Source: Eulemur rufifrons (Eukaryota > Chordata > Mammalia > Primates > Lemuridae). From it: a DNA stretch of 64,000 nt. The stretch lies in contig NC_090997.1 in assembly GCF_041146395.1 (NCBI RefSeq), positions 32,901,501-32,965,500 of the forward strand, in the 5' to 3' direction. Below, piece after piece: positions 48,561 through 60,924 of this stretch. Numbering within the stretch: the first letter of the stretch is position 1; each line of letters starts with the position of its first letter. A model generated the notes under the pieces. The model was not told the origin of the DNA. It ran no database searches and worked only from the letters and a program-made list of their open reading frames with translations. The translations under genes and the position numbers were made by a program.

Positions 48561-49795
48561 AAAGAGAATTGAACATTGTGATCTATGTCTTTGGTTTCTA
48601 CAGCTGTTTCAGTGCTAGGGGTGCCCCAAACCTAGTAATGCTTTGACGCTTGAAGACCCCTGGTGGTACCATCTTGGTAGACTTGGTTAAGATATGGGAG
48701 AATTCCCTGTATTATCAGGCAATGCCTCTCACTCTTTTTCCTCACTCCCTATGCTGGGTTGCTGGAATTGGGGGAAGAATGGTGCGGGCATTCTGTCATG
48801 GCCACTGTTGCTAGGACTGAATCTGGTCACACCTGAATCCAGCCCAATCTCACCCAAATCCCACAGTGATTGTTGCCTGGGTACCTTTTATGTTTATTCA
48901 AAGCCCAAGGGCTCTTTATCCAGCAGGTGGTAAATCCAACCAGGACTGGGTTCTTCATTTCAGGGCAGCATGTTTTCTTCTGGCCCAGGGTGGGTCTAGA
49001 AATGCTGTCCAAAAACTAAGGCTTGGAATCAGGGCTACATAATTCTGCTTAGAACTTTTCCTGTGACTGAGTTGCTACCCAAGTTGCAAAACCTTGTCTT
49101 CTGAATTATCCCCTTTGCTTTCCCTAAGCGGAAGAAGATTCTCCCTTAGGTGCACTGCCTGGAATTGGGGGAGGGATGACATAGGCATGGGCTTCGCCAT
49201 CACTATTGGTGTTTCACTGAGTCACATGCACTCCAAGACCACTGGCTCCAAGCCAGCACAGCCATAGAAATTGCCCAAGGACTGCACTCTTTGTGGCCAG
49301 ATTGCCTTATGAGTTTAATCCAGGCCCCAGGCTACTTTTCATCAGCTTTTGGTGGTGTTAGCCATAATTTGGGTTTTGTGGTAGAGGATTTCCCTCTGGC
49401 CAGGCTGGTCTAAATGCTCCTTCTATGGATGCCAGCAGAGTTCTGTCCTATGCTGTGTTCCCCTGTGATTGAGCAGGCCTGAGTTCCAATGCAAAGTCCC
49501 ACAAGTACTTCATTCTTCTTCTCCTGGGCCCATTGATTCTCTCTCCACTCAGTGTGCTGGTGCAGTACTGTTGGGGGATGGAGAGGAGTGTTGTAGGCAA
49601 TGTAAAATTGTCCTTCCTGCCTTCTTCCATGCCTCCTTCCTTGATGTAATCTCAAAATCAGGTACTGTGATTGCTCACTTGAATTTTGATTCTTCTGAAG
49701 GTGCTTCCTTGTGTGGACAGTTGTTAAATTTGGTGTTCGTGTAGAGGTACAATTGCTAGAGGATTCTATTCAGCCATCTTATTCCTCCTCCCAGG
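48561..49795 (-). mobile_element. L1 5'UTR-like region, antisense
   Basis: GC-richer than its surroundings. The outer end, read on the minus strand, starts GGGAGGAGGAATAAGATGGC, close to the 5' start of old L1s ('...AAGATGGCCGA...'). Coding ORF1 and most of ORF2 are absent between this block and 48560, so the element is either internally deleted or composed of two insertions. Short minus and plus frames (48694-48933, 49469-49744) are incidental. Confidence 0.7.
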
Positions 49796-51565
49796 CAGTT
49801 TTTTTCTTTCAGCACTTTGACTATACCATCCCATTTCTCCTGGCCTAAAAGGTTCTGTTGAGACATCTGCTGGTGGTCTACTGGGAGTCCTCTTATATGT
49901 GACTTTACACTTTTTCTTGCTGCTTTTAGAATTCCCTCTTTGTCTTTGACTTCTCACCATTTGATTATAATGTGGTTCAGAGATGACCTTTTTGAGTTGA
50001 ACCTATTTGGGAGTATTGAGCTTCCTAGATCTGAATGTACCTATCTCTCCCAATACTTGGGATGTTTTCAGTTATTATTTTGTTAAATAAGCTTTTTGTG
50101 CCTTTCCTTTCCTTCTAAAAATTACATAATTCAAATATTTGTTTAATGGTGTCCCGTAAGTCTCAAAGGCTTTCTTCATTCTTTTTTATTCTTTTTCTTC
50201 TTACTTACTGAATTATTTCAAAACATCTATCTTCAAATTCAGAAATTCTTTCTTTTGCTTGATCTAGTCTGCTGCTACAGCTTTCAATTGTATTTTTTAT
50301 TTCATTCATTGATTTCTTTAGCTACAAGATTTCTGTTTGGTTCTTTTTTATGGTTTTCATTTCTTTGTTGAATTTTCTATTCAGATCATGTATTGTTTTC
50401 CTGATTTCACTGAATGGTCTGTATTCTCTTACATCTCACTGTTTTGTCAAAATCATTATTTTATGTTCCTTTTCTGACATTTTCTAAATTTCCTTTTCTA
50501 TGATGTCAGTTACTGATGAAATATGTTTTTTCTTATGTCTCTACATTGGTATCTGTGCATCTGTGGAACTGTTGTCACTTGCAATTTTATGGAATACCTT
50601 TGTTAGGGAAAGATATTCTCCTGCAAATGTATGCTAGGGTGTCAGTTGGGTAGACTGCATTGGCTTTGGTTCTGGGTGAGTTCAATAGTGTAGTCTCCAT
50701 GCAGTTTCTTCTGTTGTAATCAATGCCACTGATTGATGTTGGCTCCTATATGGCCTAGGCTTCAACTGTTTGTGCTGGCAGTGATGTGGCTTTTCTGGGG
50801 CTGGGACACTGGGATGATTTTCAAACCAAGGGGGTAATGTAGTGGGTTCACTGCCTTGGGCTCAGCTTTCCCTAGAACTTCCCGTATACTAGAGGACAGG
50901 GCAACACATGGGCTTGGGCACCTGGTTCATGGCTATTCTGTTGGGCCTAGCCTCTAAGTAGCTAGAATCGTGGTGCTGTAGTCATTTGTGAAAGCATGGT
51001 GGAATGACAGTTGAGCCTCAGGGATAGAGAGATGCAGTGGTTACTGGCCTTCAGAGCAGAACAAATTCTAGCAGTGGCTTCAGTTTCTAGATGGCACTAT
51101 GCCATATTATCTTGGTTCAAAGCAAGTTGAGGGGGTTCTAGGTTTGGATGGGCTCCTTCACTGAAGTCATAGAGCTGTATGAACTCCAGGTAGTTCCCCA
51201 CACTGGGCTTAGGGCCTGGGATTACTGCAGAGTTCTCCACTAGTAAAGACTGCAGCTGTCTATGGTGGTAATGGGGGATGCTAGGGATCCTGCTTACCTT
51301 TTCTCTGCAGGGATAAGACCCTCTTAGTTCAGAGCTGATCCCAACTGGGGACATGGGGTGCCAGAGGTGGGGCATTTTGTTCTCTTCTCTGTACTGCCAA
51401 TCTGAGTTTTTGTGCTCAATATGGTTTTCTCCAGCCTTGTTGCACTCTACCACCCTCCTTTAGAATCTAGTTGAAATGTAGTTGTTTGTTCATTGTTTGC
51501 ACCTTTTTTACGAGGAGACAAGTGTTAGGCACCTCTAGGGAGCCATCTTACTGATATCACTCTTA
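49796..51565 (-). mobile_element. L1/HAL1-like element, 5'UTR and ORF1-like region, antisense
   Basis: Read on the minus strand it begins AGTGATATCAGTAAGATGGC near 51565, then a GC-richer 5'UTR to about 50640. A coiled-coil-type ORF1-like relic follows to about 49800 (AATCAATGAATGAAATAAAA, CTAGATCAAGCAAAAGAAAG). The minus frame at 51097-51453 lies in the 5'UTR. No ORF2 follows, which would fit HAL1 (an L1 derivative with ORF1 only) or a truncated L1M. ORF1 is broken by stops. Confidence 0.75.
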
Positions 51566-53724
51566 ATCTTAATTTTTGATAGGCTTTAGTCACTGAGAAA
51601 TTATTGCCTCTGCCACCTTCCTGACACCGCCCTAAGTAATGAATACCAGTACCCCTTATATGGGTTCTTTTATTTGCTTAAGCTTCACAGGGCAAAGTTT
51701 AGAGAAAAACTGGGCCAGTAGCTAAAAGTGTAGATAGGAAACAAAGGATAAAATAATTGGACAGATTTTCTTGTTGACTCAAATATTTTTTTATGAGATA
51801 AATTCCAAAATCATTTGATTGATGGTTTAGGTGTTGCAGGACAATATTTGTTCAGATATGACATCATAGTAAGTTTAATCAATGCATGATCATTTTTAAG
51901 TCCCTTCAATTTATGCTGCATAGTAAATACAAGAAAGTTAGTGTGAGTTAAAACAGGTGAAATAATCATAGTCACTATTAAAAGGCACAATGCAGAATTT
52001 GACCATGAGAAGAAATGACATCATTTTGATTAAACTTTTAAAGCCATTTGACATTTTCAAGCTAAGAATTCATAAAAGGTCAAAGGATCAAAAATTAATT
52101 CTAAATAAAGGTTGGTTTATGCATTTTAAGGCAGGTCAGCTTTATATAACATGTACTGTGATCAGGTGACACTGCTTGTGCTATGGAATGAAATATTTAA
52201 ATATGAAAAATCTTTGTGCTTTGTTGATTCAGAACTATTTATAATGTGTTATCTTTTCCTGTTCTTCCCTACTCCCTGTGTCTTTGCATTGCCCTTGAAT
52301 TCTATAAAGTGGCACCTTATTGAGGTTTGTCTTTCTATTTGGCATTTTTCTCCTTAATCTTCCATGTCTAAAGTAAACATATTTCCAATTAAAAAATCAT
52401 GAGGAAGTTGCCCTTTTAACCAAGATGTAATAACAGTGAGTGGATTTACACTCTGGCCTAAAACAAAAATAAATGTACAAATGTAAAGCAATGGTTTTTA
52501 TTAATAAGATATTACATATTAGGAAATGAAGGACAATGATCCCTGAGAGAGAGGAAATGAACAATGTGAGCCAATGGGCTACCCCATATTAGAGCCTTGA
52601 GTGTGTTTTCCAGTTGTGGTGCAGGGAGGGAAACATAGGCAGAGCCCAATGAACTCCCTGGGTTGATATTTTGGGGATTCATCCTTTACCACATATATGG
52701 TTTGCAAATATATTTTCTCATTTTATAGGTTGCCTTTATACGCTGAGAAGATTCTGCTCCTCCTGGAGGCAGAAGCTGGAGAGGTAGAGGCATCACAGGG
52801 AGTACATAGGCCAGGCAAGATTGGTGAAGGCTGACGGACAGGGGCCAATGATGGAGGATGATTCAAGTGTGTTCATGAACATGTGTGGTATATGCTATAC
52901 ATCCAGAAATACATGAGTGGAGGTTTTCAAGAGATTGGGGATTCTCTACTAAGCCAGTGAGAAAAAAGCAAACAAGATTGGATATTAATATTAATATGGT
53001 CTCATTCTTATCAATGATCATTTGGGGTCTAGGTACATTCATGCAACGTAAAAATCAAGTGAGAAAAAAAGGTTTAGTACTAGCCAAACTTCAGTAGGCA
53101 CTCATTTTCTTTATTTTTTGCTCTCTTGTACACATATAAGAGCAATATATATGCATATATTAATATACAATATGCATACACTCATATTATAGTATTCTAA
53201 TTGGCATTTTAGGAGAAATAAAATATAGCATAAGAGGTATTAAAGGGGATAGAAAGTCACATCAAAAAGTGTACTCACTTTTAAAACAGATGGACATAAT
53301 TTATCATATAAATTTCATGAAGAAAAAGTCTTCTAATAAGGTTTAATATTTATTTCTGCATTCCTTCATGATTCATAATAAAAGTCTTACAAAAATGATA
53401 TAATGTGCAAGCATATTTTTTACTTTAAAATGTGAATAAGAATATTCAATTCTTTAACCTCTTTTCCCAAATGGGCTGTTTTGAAACAGTCTAGAACACA
53501 ATGCTTTGCAGTCTGTATTCCACAGAACAGAACCTTAGGATTCCCCTTAAAATTTATCAAGGGTGTGAGGTTGTTGAGGGGTGGAGGGTGAATGATCCCT
53601 TCTTGCTTTTTCTGTTTTAGGTATTGTAATTTCAAGTAAGATTTCGTTTGAAAAAATGACTATGCTACTGGAAAAAATAAAGAGAACAAAAGGAGGAGAA
53701 ATAAAAGCCACCATTATAATAGAA
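51566..53724. other. Unassigned non-coding segment
   Basis: No named repeat or exon. Frames at 52151-52357 and 52885-53097 lack signatures. A TATA/ATGCATAT patch lies at 53145-53175. Confidence 0.4.
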
Positions 53725-53840
53725 AGATCATTAATTAGGAATCAAGATGCCTGGAATATAATCTAGCTATGTGCTTTTGGACAAATTACTTACTTTTCAA
53801 ATTCTGGCTGCAAAGATTAAGAGTAATATAGCTTAACAAC
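53725..53840 (+). mobile_element. MIR SINE fragment, sense (weak)
   Basis: CAAGATGCCTGGAATATAAT and TGTGCTTTTGGACAAATTAC fit the MIR head and early core. Confidence 0.5.
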
Positions 53841-53977
53841 CATTAAATGACCTTAGAATGGGTCAATAGGTGAGGGTGGTTAAACTTAAAAATAATGATT
53901 GCTTGAATATCAATATGTTAGATATGTTCAAATGACCATGATTAAAATATTTCCTTTTCGATCAAATGTTTATTTTT

Positions 53978-54144
53978 AAAATTATAAATTATATAAATAT
54001 ATATATTGTATATATAAATTATATATACAAATTATAAATATATTTATTAATAATATATAATATTATATATAATTAATATATATAAAATTATATATAAAAT
54101 ATATAAAATATATATTATATATAAAATATATATAAAATTATACT
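53978..54144. repeat. AT-only low-complexity block
   Basis: About 165 bp of almost pure A/T with TATATA and AAATTATA units, rich in short palindromes. It is prone to melting and replication slippage. Confidence 0.93.
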
Positions 54145-54164
54145 TGCCTATCAATAAAAATTAC

Positions 54165-54300
54165 CATTTATTGAAGTATTATTTTATTTAATTGAATCTT
54201 TTCAACAATCCTATGATTTCGTATGTTCTCCATTTTACTAATGAAGGACAATGAATCTCTAAAATGTTCAAAACTTGCCAAAATTACATAGTTCTTCAGG
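54165..54300 (-). mobile_element. MIR SINE fragment, antisense
   Basis: TTTTCAACAATCCTATGATT, CTCCATTTTACTAATGAAGG and CAAAACTTGCCAAAATTACA give reversed MIR order. Confidence 0.65.
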
Positions 54301-54473
54301 CCTTGATGGCCTTAAAATCCTTCCTTTCTACCCCACAGGAAGCCTTTTAGTATAGCATTGGGCCATAGTGCAGATTATTTGTGGAATCAATGTCTGAGTG
54401 TTGGGGATATTTCTGGTTTCTGTTATTTAATGAATCAGTGTTGACTGGAGTCATAGTCTTAGTAACAACATAT

Positions 54474-56215
54474 ACACTGAGGGGGAGTTCAAGATGGCTG
54501 ACTAGAAGCATTTCGTGCCTGTCTCCTCCACTTAGAAGAACCAGAGTAGTGTATAGACAGTCACACTTTGAGTACATTATCTGGGAGAGAATGCTGGAAT
54601 TCAACAGAGAAGTGATGGGGGAAACCAAGAACAGGGAAGGAGGAGGAAAGGCAGTCTTCTTGCCTAGGATTGGTTCGGAGCCAGAAGTGACTCCCCAATG
54701 TGGGGAAGGGTTCAATGAGAGACTTTCAGTGGCCACATCCCCCCTGTGGAATCATGCAATTTTGGTCATGGGAGAAGCCTTCAACACTCCGAACCCTGAA
54801 ACTAACATAGGAAGCTGCTGGGAGACTGTGGGATGGAACTGCTTAAGGGAGTGAGATTATGCAGGGCCCCACACTGTTTCTGGGTCCTAAGCAGCTACAA
54901 CAAGGTGCCATTTTCAAACCTAGCCTCTGGAAAACTGTCCACTGCACACTGTCCTGGCACCCAGGTGGGAATGGGGCATTGAAGAAACTGGGCTGATGCT
55001 GCTTGGATGGGGATCAAGTCAGGAGTGCTCCCATAGCAAAGGCTAGGAAGCAAGTGAGGCATGGGCAGCAGCACCAGTGCCAGAAAGTATGCACTGCTGG
55101 AATCTAAGATGGGGATGTGAGTGGGGTGTGAGTTACTGCTGGGACTTGGTCATGAGCTGGGCATGGGCTCCTGCAGCCAGAGTGGAACGCATGCCCTACT
55201 GCAACTAGGGCATGAAGGGGATGCACATTCCTCACCTGCCAGTCCAGGCTGTGGCTATTGAGGGAGGACAGCCCATCCTCTCCTATGGCAGGGCCTCAGT
55301 GCAGCTGCTACTGTCTCTCATGTGAGCACTCCCCCTGGGGCCTGAGGATTGCCCTGTCCTCATCCACCATGACTGATGCCTGCTCTCACCATTGAGGAAC
55401 TGGAGCACAAGTCTGGCTTCAGCTCCCACCCTCAGAACATATAACCTGAGGTCCTAAGGACTGCTTAACCCAATACACCACCTTGAATACCTGAGCACTC
55501 CTCCCAGGGAACTAAGATTGGGCCTAAATTCCTGGCTGATGCCACCTCAGCTGGCACCTATCTACAGATAACACCTGTGGGCCTGGAGAATGGCCAGCCC
55601 AGCCCATTGCAGTCACTGCCAACATAATGCATACTGCTTAAGACCCAGAGACTTGTTCTGCTACTGCTACAACCATCACTCATGCCATGCCAGCTGCCCA
55701 TGGGCTTAAGAATCTACCCAACTTCCCAGCCCACTATTACCATTACCAGCATCCAAGAAAATCATGTAGAGGGTCAAGAATCAACCTGCTGGTAACCAAC
55801 AATGCAGGTGCCAATATACATTGCCCTGGGACACAAAGATAGGCATATTCAGCTCACTGCTGATACCAGTGGGACCTAAAGACTGGCCCACCTGCATCTA
55901 AGTCTGCAGAGCAACTTCACCAGAGCCTCCACTAATGACTGCACAGTAATTCACTGAGGAAGTCATAGGTACCACTAAAATGATACCAAAGCCAGAGAAA
56001 TAATATACAGACTACACTACTGCCTATACCTACAATCAAAGCCAAAGTACCCTACCAACCAACACCATAGCTATATCTTCAGGAAAAACTCTCCCCTATG
56101 AAAATTAATTTAAAAATAGGAAGAAATGACTATCACACCATATACACATCAACATAAGGAAATGGGCAAAATTAAAAAGCAAGGAAATATACCCCATAAC
56201 TTTTTACAAAAAAAA
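54474..56215 (+). mobile_element. L1M 5'UTR, sense, nearly complete
   Basis: It starts with GGGGGAGTTCAAGATGGCTG at 54481-54500, the classic L1 5' start, then CTGTCTCCTCCACTTAGAAG, GTATAGACAGTCACACTTTG and AACAGAGAAGTGATGGGGG. A long GC-richer body follows. The end (GGAAGAAATGACTATCACAC, TATACACATCAACATAAGG) is just upstream of where ORF1 would start; an A run closes it at 56209-56218. L1 5'UTRs hold sense and antisense Pol II promoters in intact copies. The frame at 54381-54854 (157 codons) straddles the L1 start and is incidental. Confidence 0.9.
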
Positions 56216-56284
56216 AAAGGAACAAATACTTGGTGACCATACAAGCAAGATTTTCTTGATCAGACTTAATTGCAAGTGTTTTCC

Positions 56285-56690
56285 CCCAGCTTTATTAAAC
56301 TATAATTGAGAAATAAAAATTGTATGTATTTACAATGTACATGATGTTTTGATGTACATATACACTGTGAAATGATTAAATCTAACTAACATATCCATTA
56401 TTTCACATACTTTTTTTGTGATGAGAATATTTAAGATCTAATCTAGCAATTTTCAGGTACACAATTCATTATTACGAACTATAGTCACCATACTGTGCAA
56501 AAGATCTCTAGAACTTATTCATCCTGTCTAACGGAGACTTTGTACCCTCTAACCAACATCTCCCCACCCCCACCACCACTTCCCACCCTCGCAGCACCTG
56601 GCAACCACCACTCTACTCTCTGTTTCTATAAGTTTGACATTTTTACATTGCACAGATAAGTGAGATCATGAATTCTAAGTATTTCCCCCC
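56285..56690 (-). mobile_element. L1M 3'UTR, antisense
   Basis: CAGCTTTATTAAACTATAAT, GTACATGATGTTTTGATGTA, ACTGTGAAATGATTAAATCT, TTACGAACTATAGTCACCAT and CTGGCAACCACCACTCTACT are the reversed 3'UTR of an old L1. It is independent of the sense L1 5'UTR just before it. Confidence 0.88.
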
Positions 56691-56734
56691 TTTTGTTCAC
56701 TGAAGTCAGCGCTTCATTAAATACAACTTATTCA

Positions 56735-56815
56735 GCTCAGTAAGCAGCAGAGCTAAGATTCAAACCGCTGTGAGGTTCAGTTTAAAAGCCATGTTATTCT
56801 GCGTTCCAATACTTT
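56735..56815 (-). mobile_element. MIR SINE fragment, antisense
   Basis: CAGTAAGCAGCAGAGCTAAG, ATTCAAACCGCTG and AAAGCCATGTTATTCTGCG match the tRNA-like end of a reversed MIR. Confidence 0.65.
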
Positions 56816-58309
56816 CCAATCTAGTGGATTTCAACACACCCTACAATTAAGGCTTTAATTTTAAAATGGTAATACAGTTATAAAAATCTAACTAAAACAA
56901 TCTCTTAAGACATTGAGCTTCTTCCTCTTTCCCTTTCAGCACTAGATTCATTTAAATGCTGCACCACTAATCTTAACAGAGATCTTGTGTCTGTCTGAAC
57001 AGTTAAAAAATATCCAGTTTCTATATTAACCTGCTTTCTAAATTGTGGTGTCTGCATTAATGAGGTATATTTATATATACACAAAGAGTTATGTAAAATA
57101 CTATGCATCAATAAAATACATTTATACAGTTTATTAGGCTTCCCTATTCTTGTGTTATTTAATGGTTACTGGATAAACTACATTAAATGATGACTTTAAT
57201 TACTGACAATTTGAAACAATGGGAAGATGAATACCTCTATCTGAAACATAGCTCAAAGTTATAACATTTAGTCAATCACATTTTTTTATGATTGTTACTT
57301 TAATTTTACTTCTGAGGCGGAAAACTATTTTTTTCTTGATTGTTAATTCAATATTACAGCTGGGCCTAGACTATCACAGATCCCCTGAGCCTACATATTT
57401 AATATTTTAGGCTGGTTGAAATGCAAAATGGCTGAGCCACAGACTTCCAGCCTAGGGCTTCAGTTTGCATTTTCTTTCTTTCCTTTTCCCCTATATATTA
57501 AAAATCACAGTAGGAGCCTGTTAACATTGGTGCTTACTGGTTACCAGATTTCTGTTTTACAGGGAGGGAAAAGCTCTGTACACCAGTAGGTGCATGGCGA
57601 AAAAGATTGTTATAAATAAACATTTTGTAATTGGGTTGTATTTGATAACATCCAAAATTGACATAGGAGGAATTCGAGTTCAGGCTTTTCCTCTCAAAAT
57701 TCAGAATTCTATTAGTTACTAGTGCTAATAAAATTCCTTTTGGTTGCTAGTATTCAAAACAATTATAAATTTATATTATTATGGTAGCTCTCTTCCAAAG
57801 AGCCTAAGGCTTAAAAGCAATATATAGATTATCAATAGTACTAAATATTTGGGGGAAGATAGTTTTGCATAAAAATTAAAAAGTTTGAATTCTTTTCTCA
57901 GACTGCCTGAGTTTGAATTCAGGTATCAGGACCAAACAATCTTGATGGTGGATTAATTACAGTGCATATAGATGTTGTCTCACTGTCACCCGACCTCCCT
58001 CCCTCCTTCCTCCCATTTCTCCCCCTTCCTTTATAAAGAACACTATAAAGAGACACTCTACCCCATGTCACAGTGGAGTTGGTGTAGCATTACGGTGAAC
58101 ATTAGGCCATCCAATTTCTAACTCTAGTTCTGCATCCCGACCTGCTGCATGAATCTGGCTTCTGCAAAATAAGGGATTGATCTAGATCAGTAAATATTTA
58201 TTTTCCTTCAGACTCCAGGAGGATAAATTCAACATGGCTTTTCTCTCTTCATTCTGAACCTGTGCTACAGCTATCTTCTTAAACAGACTCTGTAAATATT
58301 GCTCAACTG
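56816..58309. other. Unassigned non-coding segment
   Basis: AT-rich. A pyrimidine patch (CCTCCCTCC) lies at 57990-58030. No exon or named repeat. Confidence 0.4.
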
Positions 58310-58740
58310 TGATATAGTTTGGCTGTTTGTCCTTTCCAAATCTCCTGTTGAAATGGATCTCCAATGATGGAGGTGGGGCTGCATGGGAGGTTTTTGGGTC
58401 ATGAGGGTGGATCCCTCATGAATAGCTTGGTGCCTTCCCTGTGGTAATGAGTGAGTTCTTGCTCTATTAGTTCATGTAGGAGGAGCTGGTTGTTTAAAGA
58501 GTATGGCATCTCTCCCCCACCTCTCTCTTGCTCCTGCACTCACCATGTGACATGCCTGCTCCCCCTTAGCCTTCCTCTTCCACCTTGATTGGAAGCTACC
58601 TAACACCCTCACCAAAAGCAGATGCTGCTGCCATGCTGCTTGTACAGCCTGTAGTACCATAAGCCAAATAAACCTCTTTTCGTTATAAATTACCTAGCCT
58701 CAGGTATTTCCTTTACAGCAACACAAAATTGACTAAGACA
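58310..58740 (+). mobile_element. MST-type LTR (ERVL-MaLR), full length, sense
   Basis: It opens TGATATAGTTTGGCTGTTTG and ends CAAAATTGACTAAGACA. Between them TGGGAGGTTTTTGGGTCATG, GGTAATGAGTGAGTTCTTGC, GCCAAATAAACCTCTTTTCG (polyadenylation signal AATAAA) and AAATTACCTAGCCTCAGGTA follow the MST LTR order. Solitary LTR. The 5-bp target duplication cannot be recognised. Minus frames at 58182-58364 and 58472-58660 are incidental. Confidence 0.94.
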
Positions 58741-60129
58741 TCTGTATTTCCACTGAATCCTCACTTACATTTTATTTGAGAATGAATGGCAAAGGACTTA
58801 CATTGATTTGTAATTTGGGAGTGAACTAGACTCTTCCAGTTGTAGAAAATTTTGTAACTTAAATTCCATTAAATTTACTTTAATACATATTAAGTTTTAA
58901 ATTTGAGGATGGAGTATATGCTCTTTTAGTGGTCAAAAAAATTGTAATTTAATTAAATGCATTCTCATCCTAGGTCTCAACAAATTTCTAATTCTGATAC
59001 TATCTCTATATACATACATATATATGTATGCATATATATTTATCAATATCAACAGCAATATATTTACTCTTCTTTGTTTTCCATCCTGTGATTGAGTTTT
59101 ATTGAAAGTCTCCAGCTGTTGTGCCTCCTATTTTTTTTAGCTGTATCTCTTTGAGCTTTATTTCCTCTATCTCTTGTAAATAAAACACGATCCTTAAGAA
59201 TGAAGTATTATTAGCTTGTGTTATTAGACTGAAGGTAGTACAATATTTCAAAGGCATGTCTTCTAATGAATGAAATACAGCCACACAGAAATGTCCACAA
59301 AGCAAACACATAAAATAGAAACATGTAGTCATACTGAGGATAGAATGCTGAACAGGAATTCTAGGTGCTATATTTTGTGGTTTTGTTTTCCCTTTTGCCA
59401 CTAACCTGGGATAAATGATTTAATGTTGTGCCTCAATTTTCCATTTGTGGAGGAAAACCAATATCAAACCTGTATAAATTGCAAGATGAGAGTTTGTGCT
59501 GTGCAACTTTGGAACTGGTAAATCATATTCCTAGTAAACCTGAAACAATCTGAATCTTCAAGCAGTTAAACTGGGGGATAATCATTTACCTTATTCAAGA
59601 GATATACCATTCATTTGTTCAGCTTCACACTAGGAATGTCAGTGGACACATATGTGAAGAAAAATATTGTGAACAAGTATAAGGGACAAAAGGGACACTT
59701 AAATATGCTACATAAAAAAACAGAAGGTGATGTGTGCTTCAACACTGGTACCAAGTTCTAGAGGAATTGAGAGAGAAAAGGCTAAGGAGCAATTTTACTA
59801 TTTCAATGGCACTATAACCAGAGTAACCTAAATTGGCAAATTAAAGGATGAATCATTATATATAAAAAAAAACTGCAAAAAATTAAATAATATTGTACTT
59901 TCCTGAAGATACTCCTTGAGATTATTTGGGTTACATGTTGGGTGGTCACATATTTTATCTTCCAAATAGGGCCACTTTTGAGAGTAAAAGGAGGTATATT
60001 AATTACTCTGGGTAATGGATGTAAACTAGGACTATCTTGGGCAGTCTGGGATGTAGTGTTCATTCCGACACTGGACCGAAATTGAGACACTACTGTACTT
60101 GCAAGCTAAAAAAAAAGCCTTCCAGTGTA
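58741..60129. other. Unassigned non-coding segment
   Basis: A TATA/CATA patch lies at 59008-59045. The minus frames at 59099-59401 and 59812-60090 lack domain signatures. Confidence 0.4.
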
Positions 60130-60201
60130 TCTCTCTATCTATGTATATACACACACACATATCACTTATACACGTACATACACACACATGCACACACACA
60201 A
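60130..60201. repeat. (CA)n-rich simple repeat
   Basis: Interrupted CA runs with TATA and CGTA units. Confidence 0.88.
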
Positions 60202-60416
60202 ACAGAAACATGAGAAAATAAATCAGGAAATGGATCTCTTATTTCCTCACAGAGGATCTTGAGTCAGTTTCTCACGTCCCAATTTCCCATGTGGAAACTC
60301 AGTGAGAGCTGGATGTACCTGCACAGGTAGCACAAGAGAGGAGCATCACATTGTGACATTCAGAACTTACACAGAGCAGCTGGCATTCCTGCCCATCCTC
60401 TCTCCTGGGGAGGGAA

Positions 60417-60464
60417 AGATAGAGATAGATATGGAGATAGATAGATAGAGATAGGGAGATACCT
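60417..60464. repeat. (GATA)n-like microsatellite
   Basis: AGATAGAGATAGATA units with GGAG interruptions. Confidence 0.88.
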
Positions 60465-60924
60465 TTGCCCTGGAATGTAAACCAATCCTCTCTGGGGAGA
60501 GGAGGGGAGGTGTCTAGTTCATGACATTTACCACTGTGGAATATAACCATGTGGCTCCAGGGAGATAAACTGCTATAGCTCTCTAGAGGTCTCTATATAT
60601 AGGGTTGCTATTCAATTATCTTTTAACCCAGCTGCCAGTACTCTTTGCTCAGAAGCACAAAAATACTCATGGAACGCTGTCTACTAACAATGACGTCAAC
60701 CTAGCTGAATATCACTGGTGTGCATGACTATCTTTTCAAAACCAAAGACAGTTAAGGTTAAGTTTCAGATTTTCGGTGTAACCTAATGCTTTCCTAGACT
60801 TCTAAGATAGCCTGTTTGGGGTCAAATATATGTGTTCATATTTCGATTGCACATCCAGATTGAAAGCAGCTGAATTTCCCACAAACTTTTGGGATGAGAA
60901 ATATAGGCATTAAGTCTGTTTTTG
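60465..60924. other. Unassigned non-coding segment
   Basis: Nothing specific is seen. Confidence 0.4.

Noticed and set aside
54381..54854. The 157-codon plus frame as a gene
   Set aside because: It runs from unique DNA across the L1 5' start into the L1 5'UTR, so it is incidental.
60130..60464. Repeated short units as a CRISPR-like array
   Set aside because: They are CA and GATA microsatellites without spacers, in a mammalian genome.
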